From Cryptomeria japonica (taxonomy: Eukaryota > Streptophyta > Pinopsida > Cupressales > Cupressaceae), in contig NC_081408.1 of NCBI RefSeq assembly GCF_030272615.1, positions 342,887,793 to 342,951,792 on the forward strand: a stretch of 64,000 nucleotides of DNA, given 5' to 3'. How positions within the stretch are numbered: the stretch's first letter is position 1; the number at the start of each line of letters is the position of its first letter. The notes beneath the pieces were generated by a model, which saw only the letters and a program-made list of their open reading frames with translations, was not told the origin of the DNA and ran no database searches. Below, piece after piece: positions 47,466 to 59,059 of the stretch. Position numbers and translations under genes: made by a program.

Positions 47466-49042
47466 TTTCCAACCTCCTCCAATCTCACCCTTGATATCTT
47501 CAGACTTAATCTTGACCGTTGATCCCTGCCACCTCACCCCTGGCCTTGGAAATCCTATAAATAGACCCCATTTTGGAGCAATAATCATCCCATCTCATTT
47601 GCATTTTAGGCATTGTTACTGTAGTCACATAAATCTGTCCATTTTTATTAAATGAATATTTGCTATTTATTTGATTAAAAACCCACTAGCCACTAGTTAA
47701 TTAAATTAAATATTTAATTAATTCATCTTCAAACATTCTCCTATTAATTAAATAAATTATTTAACTTATTTTAATTAATTCATTAAACCAAATTCACAAT
47801 CAATTAAATGAATAAATCATATTTATTTCATTTAAATCCCCTATGCCTCTTTTAAATAAATTAAATAAAACATTTATTTAAATCATTTATCCCCCCCACT
47901 TGCATTTTCCTACAAATGCAACTTACACACATTTATTGAAATAAATTAATTTATTTTAAATAAAAATCCTATTTTCCCTCACCCACCAAACCCACTTGCA
48001 AGTCTAATCCCCTTCTAGATTCTTCTAACCCCCTCCTAATTAGCCTAATCCATCCCCTAATTATCGTCACATTCCTAAGCAACTTGGAGTCACTTCTCAA
48101 AGACTTCAAAGTCTTTGAAAAACATTTAATGCTTTGTGTTCAACAATTTTACCTCCAAAGTCTTCCAAACCACTTATGGCTCTTACATGACCATTAATGG
48201 CTCTTACATAACCATTTATGGTTAATTCAACTTGCACTCATGTGTCTCCTCAAACATTTATTGCTTTGACCATGGTTATCCCTTTTGCCTTTGCACAAGA
48301 GTTTATCCATTGGATAAAAGCTTTATTCTTTGAATAAAGAATTTATTCACTCAACCCAACCTTGACCCTAACCCCCAAGTTAACTCCCAGGTCATGTCAA
48401 ACATTTAATGCTTATTCCCTCTCCTCTCAACCTATCTCACATTGACACTTGTCATCTTGGGATTGGGTTGAAAGCCATCACATGGATTGAATATCTTTCA
48501 ATCCTGGCCCTTGTTGAGATTACTCAATCTCAACCATCCATTGCTCTATTTTACCTATAAATAGAGCTCTTTTCTTCATAATCCAGATCCTGAAAACTTG
48601 TATGCATTTAATCTATAGTGAATTTAAGAGAGCATTTAACATAAATCACTAATATATTGTTATCTTGGACTAAAATAAATCTTAGTTCTTTTTCATAATA
48701 TGTTTAATTAGTTTGTTTTACACTTGCATTGCATAAGCTTGAGATCATCTACAATTTTGAACCTCCATAAGCATCCATAGTGCAAAAAGCTACTGAGAGC
48801 TACACTATTTTGGAACTTGAAGAGGAGAGGAACAAAGGAGAAGGAGCTAAGAACATGTTAAGAGGCATTTGGAGATGCCTTCTTATATTTGTGTCATTTG
48901 TTAAATATGTTAGCACGATCTTAGTATCTCTTTTGATATGCCTACTTAGATTAGTTCTTGGTTGAATGACACTAACGATTTCTTGTGTGTTATACGACCA
49001 CAGGTTCTAGTCTAACTTTTGGGTATTTTGTAGAGCATCATT

Positions 49043-49062
49043 TGGTGAACCCGACGTGAATC
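49043..49062 (+). promoter_or_regulatory. Primer-binding site of the Tat-like element
   Basis: TGGTGAACCCGACGTGAATC follows the ATCATT spacer that commonly precedes primer sites in the Tat lineage. It is complementary to a tRNA 3' end GGGTTCACCA with T-arm sequence. I cannot assign the tRNA. Confidence 0.6.
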
Positions 49063-51755
49063 CATACACCTAAAAACAACCTTTTTTTGACACAACTAAC
49101 TTGCTTGAATGTTGAACTTGACACACAGGTCACGCTTTAACGCTTTTGATTGCATTGTAGTGCTATTGCAACTTGACATTCTAGCGCTATTATTTTTACA
49201 ATAGCGTTATTGTACCAAGTTTGGCGCTATTGACCTTTATTCAACGCTTTTGTTATTTTTTGGTGCCTTTGTGCTTGTTTTAGCGTTGTTGCATTTGCTG
49301 TCAAAATTTTACTTTTAGCGTTGTTGTGTTTGTATTAGCACGTTTGTGTTAAATAGCACTTCTGTTCAAACCCAGAGTGGCGCTATTCTAACAGAACGTT
49401 GTAAAAAAGACCCCGGAACCAAAAAATTGAAATTTGTTAGGCTTGTAGAAGCCCACCATAAATTCAGTTTTTCCTAACTATTCGTTTCTTGTGCAGGTGT
49501 TTAAAACTAACCCTTTTTGTTGGTAAAAGTTAAAATTTTTCCATTTTGGTGCTCTAAAAATTGAACAAAATAAATTTGCTTTCTTACAAGTTAGGATCAA
49601 ATTTTATATTTTGGTGCTCTAAAAATTGAACACAACAAATTTACTTCCTTGCAAGTTAGGTTCATTTTATTTGGTGCTTAAAATCAACAAGACAAATTTC
49701 TTTCTTCCATCAAACTAAAATTTCACAATCCACACTTCCATTTTGGTGCAAATAAAATTCACAATCTACTTGTTTCAATTTTTCAAGCGATTTACTTCAA
49801 GCAAATGTGCTTTAAATTAAGTTGACCAGGATTTTCAAAATTCTAGTTTACTCAAACCTTTGCCTTTGAAGTTAAAAAGAACACCATGATGGTTGGAGCA
49901 ACATCTCCAAATAGTTAGATCACATTGCAATGACAAGTTAAAAAGAACCAGTGCTTTTCATGTTTGGCACGCTTGTGCAAAAAGTTGGTCGAATGGTCCT
50001 ACTTCTAACACACAGTATCCTCTCCCTTGGCTTTCGTGGTCCTAGTGCAAGAGAAAAGTGTTAGTAACACTCAAATTTTTATCTTTTTAAGAGAGGCCTG
50101 CCAAGAGACACATCACTCTTGGGAACGACCTCACACGGTAAATCCTTCGAATCGCTATAGAAATCAGGTGAGAGCGAAAGTTGTAGCCTTGGGTATAGTT
50201 GTTCCTACAGTGTAACTTGCCGAAAGGACAAAGTGGCCCCACCACAAGTTACAAGGCTCTTAAGTGAGTCACTGCAGAATGAACTTATGTCCAGAGACAT
50301 CGAAAATGACTAAACACTTTTAAGTAGTAGCCCACCCGTTCTATTGATTGAGGATATTTGTGATATAATTCGGTGCAAGAGCATAGATGGTTTTTCTCCC
50401 AAGATACTCACCATACATATTTCCTTGAGTAGAAACATAGCTTTTTGAAAAGTCACTTGTGGCTTGATGAAAGTGGTGACTCCCCCATCATAGGGATCAT
50501 CTATTTGTTATGCTCATGCAAGACTTAGTATATCACATCCTTACCTGCCATGACAGGATTCATAAGGTATGTAGTACCGAAGTCGAAGAAATATCAAGAT
50601 GTGGGCTAAATTTATCGCAACTGGCCATTTAACCTTAGGGATACAAAGTCTTTGAAGTGTTTTTATTTTAGTCAAGACCAAGTACAAATTGAGCCGACTT
50701 TAGGCTTTGGAAATAAAAACACCTAAAATACATTTAAAGGAAAGGGTCATAAAAAGTCTAAGGATTGGGTTGATCTAGACCAATACTCATTTGTGCCTTT
50801 TAGGCAACATTCTTGTGTTTGTGTGCTTGCTTTGTTTTCTTGTCAAAGAAACATCATAAAATCCAAAAATTAAAACAAGTATTCATCCAACCAAACATTT
50901 TTTTTCAAAACAACCAAAAAGATCAAAAACAAAGAAAAGTATCAAACTTTATGACCATTCTTCACATCTTGAGAAAGAAGAATCGTCATCAAAACATCAA
51001 CTTGAAAAGAAGACCATTGAGATCAAAGGCTTTGATCAAAAGGAGGAAATTTTTCTATCTAAATAGACAAATCTTTGTCTCTCATACAGTTTTTCTACGT
51101 CACATGCATCTCTACCTTCAAGGAAAATCAAACGAATTTGATTCAGAGTCATTAAAACGCAGAGCTTTTATGCAATATAGAGCTTTGAGTTATCACAAAA
51201 ACCAAGGAGGCAAGATCAATCCCAACTTCTTCCCAAACATTTGTATCACATACAACGTAGCTCGAGAAATGCCACCAACACCTGAAAGGGAAGAGGTAGA
51301 ATTTGTTCCATTTGTGACACAAAGATTTTATTGAAGTTAAAACATCTCATCCATTCCCACATTCACTTCATCATCAATCCGTTTCAACTCTCAAAACATT
51401 AAGAGGTTCTTGTCCTAAGTTCTCTTTTGGATATTGCTTGAATCAAACACAAAACATCACCTTTTAGATTGTTTCTACATCTAGGATAAGATCATCCTAA
51501 GAGACATATCTATGTAGGTTAAAACTAGTTTATGAGTGAATCCTCTCATTACTAGGTAGTTAAGTCTGTAACACATCTCAGATTTCTCTAAACCTTATCA
51601 AACACAACAAGCAATTCAACGAAGAAAACTTTTGTAATATCTACCTTTAAGTGCTAGAGATCCACATGCAAAACAACACACCAACCATCGATCTTTCATT
51701 TCATCAAAAACTCATCATCATTTTCACCCAACTTCAACAAAAACTCATAAGCAAA
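49063..51755 (+). other. Leader between primer site and gag
   Basis: About 2.7 kb. It contains the second TAGCGCTATTG minisatellite block (49155-49330), repeated TTTTGGTGCTCTAAAAATTG words (49550-49680), and a 173-codon open frame at 50813-51334 that is Lys/Arg/Phe-rich with no recognised motif. Tat elements can carry an extra frame before gag, so that frame may be a relic of one; confidence in it is low. No other gene seen. Confidence 0.45.
49155..49330. repeat. TAGCGCTATTG minisatellite, copy in the leader
   Basis: TAGTGCTATTGCAACTTGACATT..., TAGCGCTATTATTTTTACAA..., TTGGCGCTATTGACC..., GTTTTAGCGTTGTTG. Matches 46850-47010 almost base for base. Confidence 0.8.
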
Positions 51756-53516
51756 ATGGCTCATACCCGATCACAGTCAAGGCAATGAGAAATAGAAATT
51801 GAAGAAGAAGAGGAGGAAAATATCAATGAATTTCAAGAAGCACTTGGAGGAAATGCTAATGACGAGAACCCAAGTACTCCTACTCTAGCAACAATAGAAA
51901 GGGCTCAGCACAACCCTCTCTTTAACAGACTTTTTGACGAAATACTCAGGAGCAATGTGGATGCTCACTTTTTAAAGCTTTCTCAAGAAGGAGCCAAACT
52001 CCCCTCTAACTTTGATCTTGCACAACTAAGACAAGCATCAGAATGACAAAGTCGCCATGAAGAAGAAAGAAATAGAGATCCTATCAGATATAACATTCCT
52101 CGAGGCAACCCACCTCCTCCTCCTCTGAATGACGTAGAGATGTTGCGGTAACAAGTGGAAAATCTCGCCCAACAACTTCATAGTGGCGTAAATACTAATC
52201 AATTTTCACTCAATGACATTTGTCCCTATCCCTTTGATAGGAATCTTTATATACCACCTTTTTCAAGAGGGTTCGAAACACCCAAGTTTGAAAAGTATAG
52301 AGGAAAAGGAGATCCTCGCGATCATGTCAGAGAATTCCATTCAGCTCGCCTCGAAGTGGCATATGAAGATACATACCTAATGCACCTTTTTCCCCAAAGC
52401 TTGGGAGGAACAACCACATCATGGTTTTCCTGACTACCAGGTGGCATTAGGACCTTTGAAGAGCTAGTTCAAAAGTTCTTGGTACATTACTCTCATAACA
52501 TTGAACGTGATATCACCATGGCTGATCTATGTAACACTAAACAAAAACTAGGTGAACTATTCTCAATATTCCTGCAATGATGGTGTCAAATGTCTAGCAG
52601 ACATTCTCTTTAGTTACCTAAACAAGAACTAGTGGAAATATTTATTTCCAACTTAAACAAAGAAATGGAATTTCACCTGGATGTCAAAGACACAAACTCT
52701 TTCAATGACATGATCACGAAAGGTTTAAAATGTGAGTGGGCTCTCATCAAGAAAGGACTTATCAAAATCTATAATGAACCAAAGGATGGTCCTCACCCAT
52801 GCTTCAATAGTGACAAACCAAGCTTCTGGAACAAAAACAAAAATGTTGTCAACGACAGGGTTGTGGATGCAAGAACTATCAAAAGTGCGCAACCTATAGT
52901 TTGATTTGCAGGACATAATCCCCCACCTCAGACTAACACAGTTGCTCCTCCAAATCAAGGCCGCATTACATCTCACGATGAACCCAGACCTCGTCAACAA
53001 AAGTGAACATACACTCCCTTAGGGGAACCCATCGAAACAGTATTACGACAACTGGTTTCTCAAAATTTGGTAACTCTACCCAAAACATCAAACTATGAAC
53101 CTCAAGTCAAACCTACATGGTGGAGGGATACTAAACATTGTGATTTCCATCAAGGGAGAGGACACAAGACAAGCAATTGTCACAGATTAAAAGATCTTAT
53201 TCCAGATCTTATTGACCGAGGTGAAATCGAAATCAAAGGACATGACCCAAAGACAACAAACAATGATCATCTGATGTTCAAAAATCCACTTCCATCACCA
53301 TATCAAAGGGGTCCTTCCACTTCCAGGAGAGGCACGGATACCACTGATTACACGCAAGCCGCGTATAATTACAGTGTAAATCACCTATACAATGCCAATG
53401 AACAAATTGCAACTATAACCATAAAAAATCCCAGCTCCACTTGCAATATTGTTACATGTTGCAACAAGATTACTATAAAGGAAACTCCACAAGGCACCCC
53501 ATCTATCCCAAAGTAG
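51756..53516 (+). pseudogene. gag: Tat-like gag
   Basis: ATG at 51756 opens a frame that can be read for about 585 codons over in-frame stops at 51786, 52044, about 52149, 52431 and further sites in 52575-52615 and near 52900. An acidic N-terminus (EIEIEEEEEENINEF) is followed by a proline run and by the gag capsid homology PKFEKYRGKGDPRDHVREFH, then LMHLFPQSLGGTTTSWF, then TFEELVQKFLVHYSHN. Near 53130-53190 sits CDFHQGRGHKTSNCHRLKD, the CX2H-X4-H-X4-C knuckle typical of Tat gag and different from the CCHC of chromoviruses. It packages the RNA in the virus-like particle; this copy is dead. Confidence 0.85.
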
Positions 53517-53525
53517 TATAACCTT

Positions 53526-54392
53526 GTGGAACAATTAGACAAAATGCCTGCGCTTATATCCATTTTAGAGCTACTGCGTCTATCTCTATCTCATAAAATA
53601 ATCTTGGATCAAGCTCTCCAAGAGGCATTAGTCCCTGCAAACCTAAATACAGATCAATTCCAAGCCATGGTTGGAATTCTAAAGTCATCACCTTGTCTCA
53701 CTTTTTTCGAAAGTGACAACTATTCCTTCCAGCAACCTCATAACGCTTCGCTACACATTGAAGGATTTATCAACCAGCATAGGATCAAGCGAGTCTTGAT
53801 CGATAATGGAGCGGGCCTGAATATTTGTACATTGCAGTTGGTCACAGCGTTGGGATATGCCATAGAATCAGTGGATCCCCGTAAGAAGATCACAATCAAA
53901 GCCTATGACGATGCAGAGCGTTCATCCAAAGGAGCTGTGGTACTACCAAGCCGAGTGGGCCCTATGGTGAAGCACATCATCTGTCAAGTTCTGGACCTTC
54001 CCCTGCCATATAATCTATTGTTAGGAAGACCTTGGATACATGCCATGCAAGCTGTTCCATCCACCTACCATCAATGTATCAAGTTCCCACATAACGGTGT
54101 AGAGATCACAATCTTGGGCGATGCAAATCCCTTTGCATATTGTCATAATATTAGTCATCAACCAGAGATTACCGTTCCTAACAATAGAGAAGCCATCTCC
54201 TCCACATCATACATAAGTCTAGCCTCTCTTGCCAGTTCAAACACCACTATACCCAAGCAAGAAAATCTTAAGATGAAAATAGTGGAGGAAGGTCCTAGGG
54301 AATATAATTTGAGTCAACTCTTTTGTGTGGGAAAAATGCCCACTTGTCCTAGAACACATGGAAAACCTCAACAGTTACTCAAACACCACTGA
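53526..54392 (+). pseudogene. pol: Tat-like aspartic protease region
   Basis: The same frame as gag after a TAG at 53515. A pepsin-like half site reads HRIKRVLIDNGAGLNI (about 53780-53827), with D-N-G where D-S/T-G is usual. This is followed by a second strand and LLLGRPWIHAMQAVPSTYHQ near 54015-54075, the conserved ILGRPWL element of retropepsins in this lineage. It processes the gag-pol polyprotein. The frame ends at TGA 54390-54392, after which coding resumes in another frame. Confidence 0.82.
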
Positions 54393-54409
54393 TCACACCA
54401 ACATGTACT

Positions 54410-55135
54410 TTGACGCCTTTCATCCTTGGGAAGAGTCAAGAAGAAGAAATTAGAGATGAGGACTTAGCGGAATGGATCTATAAAGATCCCATTACCACCG
54501 ATATACCGCAAGCTACACTTCCCACAAATCAATATGGCAAAGGCGTCCTCATTTTGCAAAGAATAGGTTACAATAGTCAGAGTGCTTTGGGACCTTGCAA
54601 ACAAGGAATACATGAACCACTGCTGCCGAAATTAAAGCCCAAGGATAATATAGGCCTAGGCTTTCAAAAGGAGATCTTTCCTAAGCTCAGATTCAAAGGA
54701 AAACCCAGCAAACCACTATATCAGCCTATTGCAAAGAGGACACCTTTTATTATAAAAGTCACATCAAACACCATCGCAATTCCCCCACTGAGGCTCACAA
54801 TCCCAACACAACCACCCATAATACCAATCATCCCACCAATCAAACCAGTGATCCCATCAGCAACAGCAATAACATCAATAGCACCATTAGCAGTAGCAAC
54901 TATATCAGAACCCATAGCAGTATCTACAACACCAACAGTTCTAGCAGAAGCAACAGAGTCAATACTACCAATACTCCCCGTATCGGATTCATTGATCCCC
55001 ATCATCCTTCCTACAACACCGATCATTTCATCTACAAAGGTACATCAACCGATCACACCTGCAGTGTTTAACACAAAGGACATCCCAATATGGTATAGTA
55101 ATCGGATGCTGGAAAGTGATTCAGAGAATGACTAA
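54410..55135 (+). pseudogene. pol: G-patch-like domain and Pro/Ile-rich linker of pol
   Basis: A different frame from the protease (a frameshift lies near 54390-54410). At about 54530-54660 it reads YGKGVLILQRIGYNSQSALG, then KQGIHEPLLPK and NIGLGFQKE. The spaced glycines (G-x2-I/L-L-x2-IGY-x-x-x-x-LG ... GLGF) match a G-patch, an RNA-binding motif known in some retroviral proteases and in plant gypsy pol. From 54720 to 55060 follows a low-complexity Pro/Ile/Thr/Ala linker. The antisense open frame over this linker is a shadow. Confidence 0.65.
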
Positions 55136-56680
55136 CATGAATGGGAATTTGATTCCATCCAGCTTAATACTTTAGATGAGGAAGACACATCACTACCTCC
55201 AGCCTGCAAAGACATCCCTATTTATGGAGAAGCACAGATAAAAACCTCTTGGGTTCCTGAGCTAGAAACTTCTTCCATAGACCCTACGTCGCATCCTACG
55301 CCTGATTCTTATAGGGAGAGTACCATCAACGCCCTTCACCACAACGTCTTAACTCTCACTGACACATCTAACAAACTTAACCTAATTGATGAAGTCGTGC
55401 CCATTATCCATCCTGAACTCATCGAATGGAACCAATCTAATCCCCCATGTCTTGACCTTTTCCAAAACGATGAGGCGATCATTGAATTTTTGGAACTACG
55501 AGATAACACACCAAGTGGGGATCACAAAGCTGGATTCGCCATAGAACTTAATAGCGCAACATACTTCAGGGCAGATGCCAAACCTTTCAGCTGCAAAAAT
55601 ATAACAATAAAACATGGATCTTCCAGTGAAAACCACAATGTGGCACTGTTTGATTCAACAAAAGTAAAAAGATAGATCGTATCCAACGGTGAAAACCTCT
55701 CTGAGGTGCCTGAGGATGAAAGGTTTGACATCCTTCCCTATAGCACACAACAGGAACGATCAACGATTCTCATCAAGGATACAAAAGAATACAACATGGG
55801 GACTCCTGAAACTCCTCACCTCATACATCTGGCATCTCTTTTAACTTTAGAGGAACATCCCAAGTTTGTCAAATTCTTCCAGAAACACCAGATCAATTGC
55901 GCATGGTAATATGTAGACATGCCTGGTCTTGATCCATATTTAGTCATGCATCACCTCACAATAGTAGAAGGAGCCAAACCTGTCAAGCAGAAGCTTCATA
56001 AGATGCATCCTCATATTGCAGTCCTAGTCAAAGCAGAACTTAAGAAACTTCTAGATGTTGGTTTCATTAGACCAATTGATTATGCAGATTGGATCTCCAA
56101 TATTGTTCATGTCGGCAAACCAAAAGGAGGCATCCGCATTTGTACCGACTTCAAAGATCTGAATAAGGCATGTCCTAAGGATGACTTCCCCCTACCAAAC
56201 ATCGACATCATAGTAGACCTGACAGCAGGACATGCGATGCTTTGACTCATAGATGGCTTTTCCGGATACAATCAGATAAATATTGCACCAGAGGACCAAC
56301 ATAAGATATCCTTCACATGTCCATGGGGCACATACTACTGGAATGTAATGCCTTTTGGTCTAAAGAATGCAGGAGCGACCTATCAATGAGCAATGACCAC
56401 CATCTTCCATGACATGATGCATACTGTGATGGAAGATTATGTTGATGACTTACTAGCAAAATCACTCACCAGAGAAGGTCATCTTGACATGTTAGATAGA
56501 ATCTTTGATAGACTGGAACAATATCATGTTCGACTCAACCCAAAGAAATGTGTCTTTGGAGTAACCTCAGGGAAGCTTCTAGGATACATTGTCTCAAGCA
56601 AAGGTATTGAGGTTGATCCAGCAAAGGTCAAAGCAATCATGGACATGACACCACCAAAGAACATCAGCTAGCTAAGGACA
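55136..56680 (+). pseudogene. pol: Tat-like reverse transcriptase
   Basis: Reads through stops at 55673, 55907, 56243, near 56386 and 56669. Motifs: KQKLHKMHPHIAVLVKAELK, LLDVGFIRPIDYADWISNIV, KPKGGIRICTDFKDLNKACP, LIDGFSGYNQI, MPFGLKNAGATYQ and the catalytic YVDD at about 56438. After these come RLNPKKCVFGVTSGKLLGYI, the thumb region of Ty3 reverse transcriptases. The DG in LIDGFSGYNQI is the first catalytic Asp. The protein copies the element RNA into DNA in the particle. All catalytic Asp codons look preserved, but the frame is not. Confidence 0.9.
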
Positions 56681-57290
56681 CTAAAAGGACGGCAACAATC
56701 CATCCAAAGATTCATTGCACAACTGGCAGATAAGTGTCACCCCTTTACACATCTGCTACACAAAAACATCCACTTTCAGTGGGATACCAAATGCCAGCAA
56801 GCATTCCAGATGCTTAAAGTTTATCTCATGAATACACCATTGTTGATCCCACTAGATCCAAGAAAACCTTTGTTACTCTATATCTCAGCAACACGTACAG
56901 CATTGGGAGTGCTATTAGCTCAACACAATGCAGAAGGGAAAGAGTGCACTGTTTACTACATCTCTTGCACATTGGTGGGCTATGAACTCAATTACACACC
57001 TATTGAGCGAGCATGCCTAGCAGTAATCTTGGTAGCAACAAAAATGAGGTACTATCTGTTAACACACAAGGTACAGCTCATTGTGAAGATTGATCCACTC
57101 AAATACTTAATCAGTAAAGCAGCATTGACAAGCCGCTTGGCCAAATGGGTGATGATTCCAAGCAAATTTGACATCGAGTATGTGGATCGTAAAGCTATCA
57201 AAGGACAAGTTATTGTAGATCAGTTGGCCGATGCACCACTCATAGGCAATCATCCTCTCATTTCCAATTTTCCAGATGAAGAGATATTCA
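56680..57290 (+). pseudogene. pol: Tat-like pol: connection and first RNase H domain
   Basis: A connection segment (FIAQLADKCHPFTHLLHK) leads into TPLLIPLDPRKPLLLYISAT. The first Asp expected in the (Y)-x-(D/A)-x-S strand is Ile-Ser here (YISATRTALGVLLAQ), so this domain has lost catalytic Asp. The family pattern continues with YYISCTLVGYELNYTPIERA, LAVILVATKMRYYLLTH and ADAPL. Loss of RNase H1 catalytic residues is a known feature of dual RNase H elements, where the second domain takes over. Confidence 0.8.
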
Positions 57291-57299
57291 TGATCACAA

Positions 57300-57720
57300 T
57301 AGCACAACCATGGAAACTATACTTTGATGGTTCGTACACTAGGCATGGCTCGGGGGCGGGCATTCTGTTTATCACACCTCAAGGTGACAACATCCCGAAG
57401 TCTTACAGGCTCACATTTCCATGCACAAACAACATAGCAGAGTATGAGGCCTTGATCACTGGACTCAGGTTAGCCATACAATGGAAATTACAAGAACTAC
57501 AAGTATATGACGACTCCCAACTGGTTATTCGACAATCAATAGATGAATATTAGACCAAGGATGATAAACTAATGCCATACAAGCAAATGGTGGACAAATT
57601 AAAGGCAACATTTACTACTATCACCTTTGAGCAAATACCAAGAGATCAGAATCGAGCTGTTGATGCTATGGCTACCATTGCATCTCTCTTAGATCTTCCA
57701 CACACTACGAGTTCTTGGTA
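57300..57720 (+). pseudogene. pol: Tat-like pol: second, archaeal-type RNase H
   Basis: A separate domain after the first RNase H: WKLYFDGSYTRHGSGAGILF, TNNIAEYEALITGLRLAI, LQVYDDSQLVIRQ, and after a TAG at 57551 continuing TITFEQIPRDQNRAVDAMA. The catalytic D (YFDGS), E (AEYEA), D (DDSQL) and D (NRAVDAMA) of the archaeal/plant RNase HI type are all present. This second RNase H is the diagnostic of the Tat lineage. It would remove RNA from RNA-DNA hybrids during reverse transcription. Confidence 0.88.
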
Positions 57721-59053
57721 GAACAGCTTTGGATCTCCTCTTATGATATCCCCGAATCCGAGATGATATGTCGCCTAATCGGTTTTGAATCCCCATGGTA
57801 CGGTGAGTTCTACACCTATCTCCGCGATCACACCCTTCCTCCTAACCAATCTAATAACCAACGTAAAACCTTCATTTGCCAAACTACTCGATATACCATT
57901 ATCGTTGAAACCCTATACCGACGTAGTCTTGATGGTACTCTCCTTTGATGTCTAGAACATGATGAGATAACAAAGGCCTTGGAAGAGGTACATGAAGGAA
58001 TTTGTGGAACTCATGCAAGTGGTCCGTCACTAGCCAAGAAACTCTTGCGCACTGGATACTATTGGCCATCCATGGAAAAAGACTCCTACTACTTTGTCAG
58101 AAAGTGCAAGAAATGCCAAGTTCATGGAGACCTAATACATGCACCAGCACAGGAATTGCAACCAATCACAACACCATGGCCCTTTTGTCAATGGGGTCTT
58201 CACCTTGTGGGTAAAATCCATCCATCTTCATCCAATGGCCATAAATTCATTATTACCGCCACCGAATATTTCACAAAGTGGATTGAAGCTGTTCCACTTA
58301 CCCAAGTTACTGGCAAGTAGATCGCCTCATTCATCCTCAATTACATCATCTGTTGGTATGGTGTACCCATGCCTATCATCATAGATAACGATCTTCCTTT
58401 TAAAAATCAGGATGTCCATGAACTCTATGAGAAATTTCACATCCAACACTGCTTTTCCACTCCCTATTACCCGCAAGGCAATGGTCAGGCCGAAGCATCA
58501 AACAAGAACATATTAAGAATCCTAAAGAAGACAGTCAATGATGTCGATCATGATTGGCATGTTCAATTGAATCCAGCACTATGGGCATATCAAACTAGCA
58601 TTCGCACCCCTACAGGTGCAACTCCCTACTCATTGGTCTATGGTGCAGAAGCTATTTTACCTATTGAGGTCGAGATACCATCACTACAGGTTTCCTTGTA
58701 CAATCTCATCGATGATGAAGCATACAGAGTATCCCGTCTCCAAGACTTAGAGCTACTTGATGAAAAATGACAAGCTGCATACAATCACCTTAAAGCCTAT
58801 CAGCAGCGCATGAGCAGAAGCTATAATCATCGAGTTAGACCTAGTACATTCAAGGTAGGTGATTTTGTTCTTTGAGAAAATCCTCATAACCAACCCAACC
58901 GAGAACATCAAGGAAAGTTTGAATCAAATTGGTTGGGTCCATATGTTGTCACCGTTGTATTTGGGTCCGAGGCATATCAGTTGGCTACTTCAAAGGAGAA
59001 CCACTAGCAGATCCGATCAACAACATGCACCTTAAACGGTTTTATACATAAGC
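57720..59053 (+). pseudogene. pol: Tat-like integrase
   Basis: The zinc-binding region at about 57970-58140 has H-x3-C (HEGICGTHASG), YYWPSMEKDSYYF and KCKKCQVHGD. Core: ITATEYFTKWIEAVPL has Glu where the first catalytic Asp (ATDYFTKW) belongs; IIIDNDLPF supplies the second Asp; YYPQGNGQAEASN supplies the Glu. The C-terminal half reads PALWAYQTSIRTPTGATPYS, LVYGAEAILPIEVEIPS, then YNHRVRPSTFKVGDFVL and KFESNWLGPYVV. Stops at 57946, 58318, 58768, 58875 and near 59008 disable it. There is no chromodomain, in contrast to the other two Ty3 elements in the window. Confidence 0.88.
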
Positions 59054-59059
59054 TGCATA

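Larger units (their letters stand above)
46713..49037 (+). repeat. Probable 5' LTR of the Tat-like element
   Basis: Assigned because it ends in GAGCA just before the ATCATTTGG spacer and primer site. It contains two TATAAATAG boxes (47556-47564 and 48556-48564), each preceded by related GACACTTGTCA sequence. It also carries a 62-bp tandem duplication (47349-47410 and 47411-47465) and an insert of TAGCGCTATTG repeats (46832-47010). The second LTR lies outside the window, so length and left end cannot be checked here. Confidence 0.55.

Noticed and set aside
50027-50215. 62-codon plus frame in the leader
   Set aside because: No motif, short, and no support from neighbouring frames; left as leader sequence.
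54721-55026. 101-codon Gly/Ile/Val-rich minus frame
   Set aside because: Antisense shadow of the Pro/Ile-rich pol linker.
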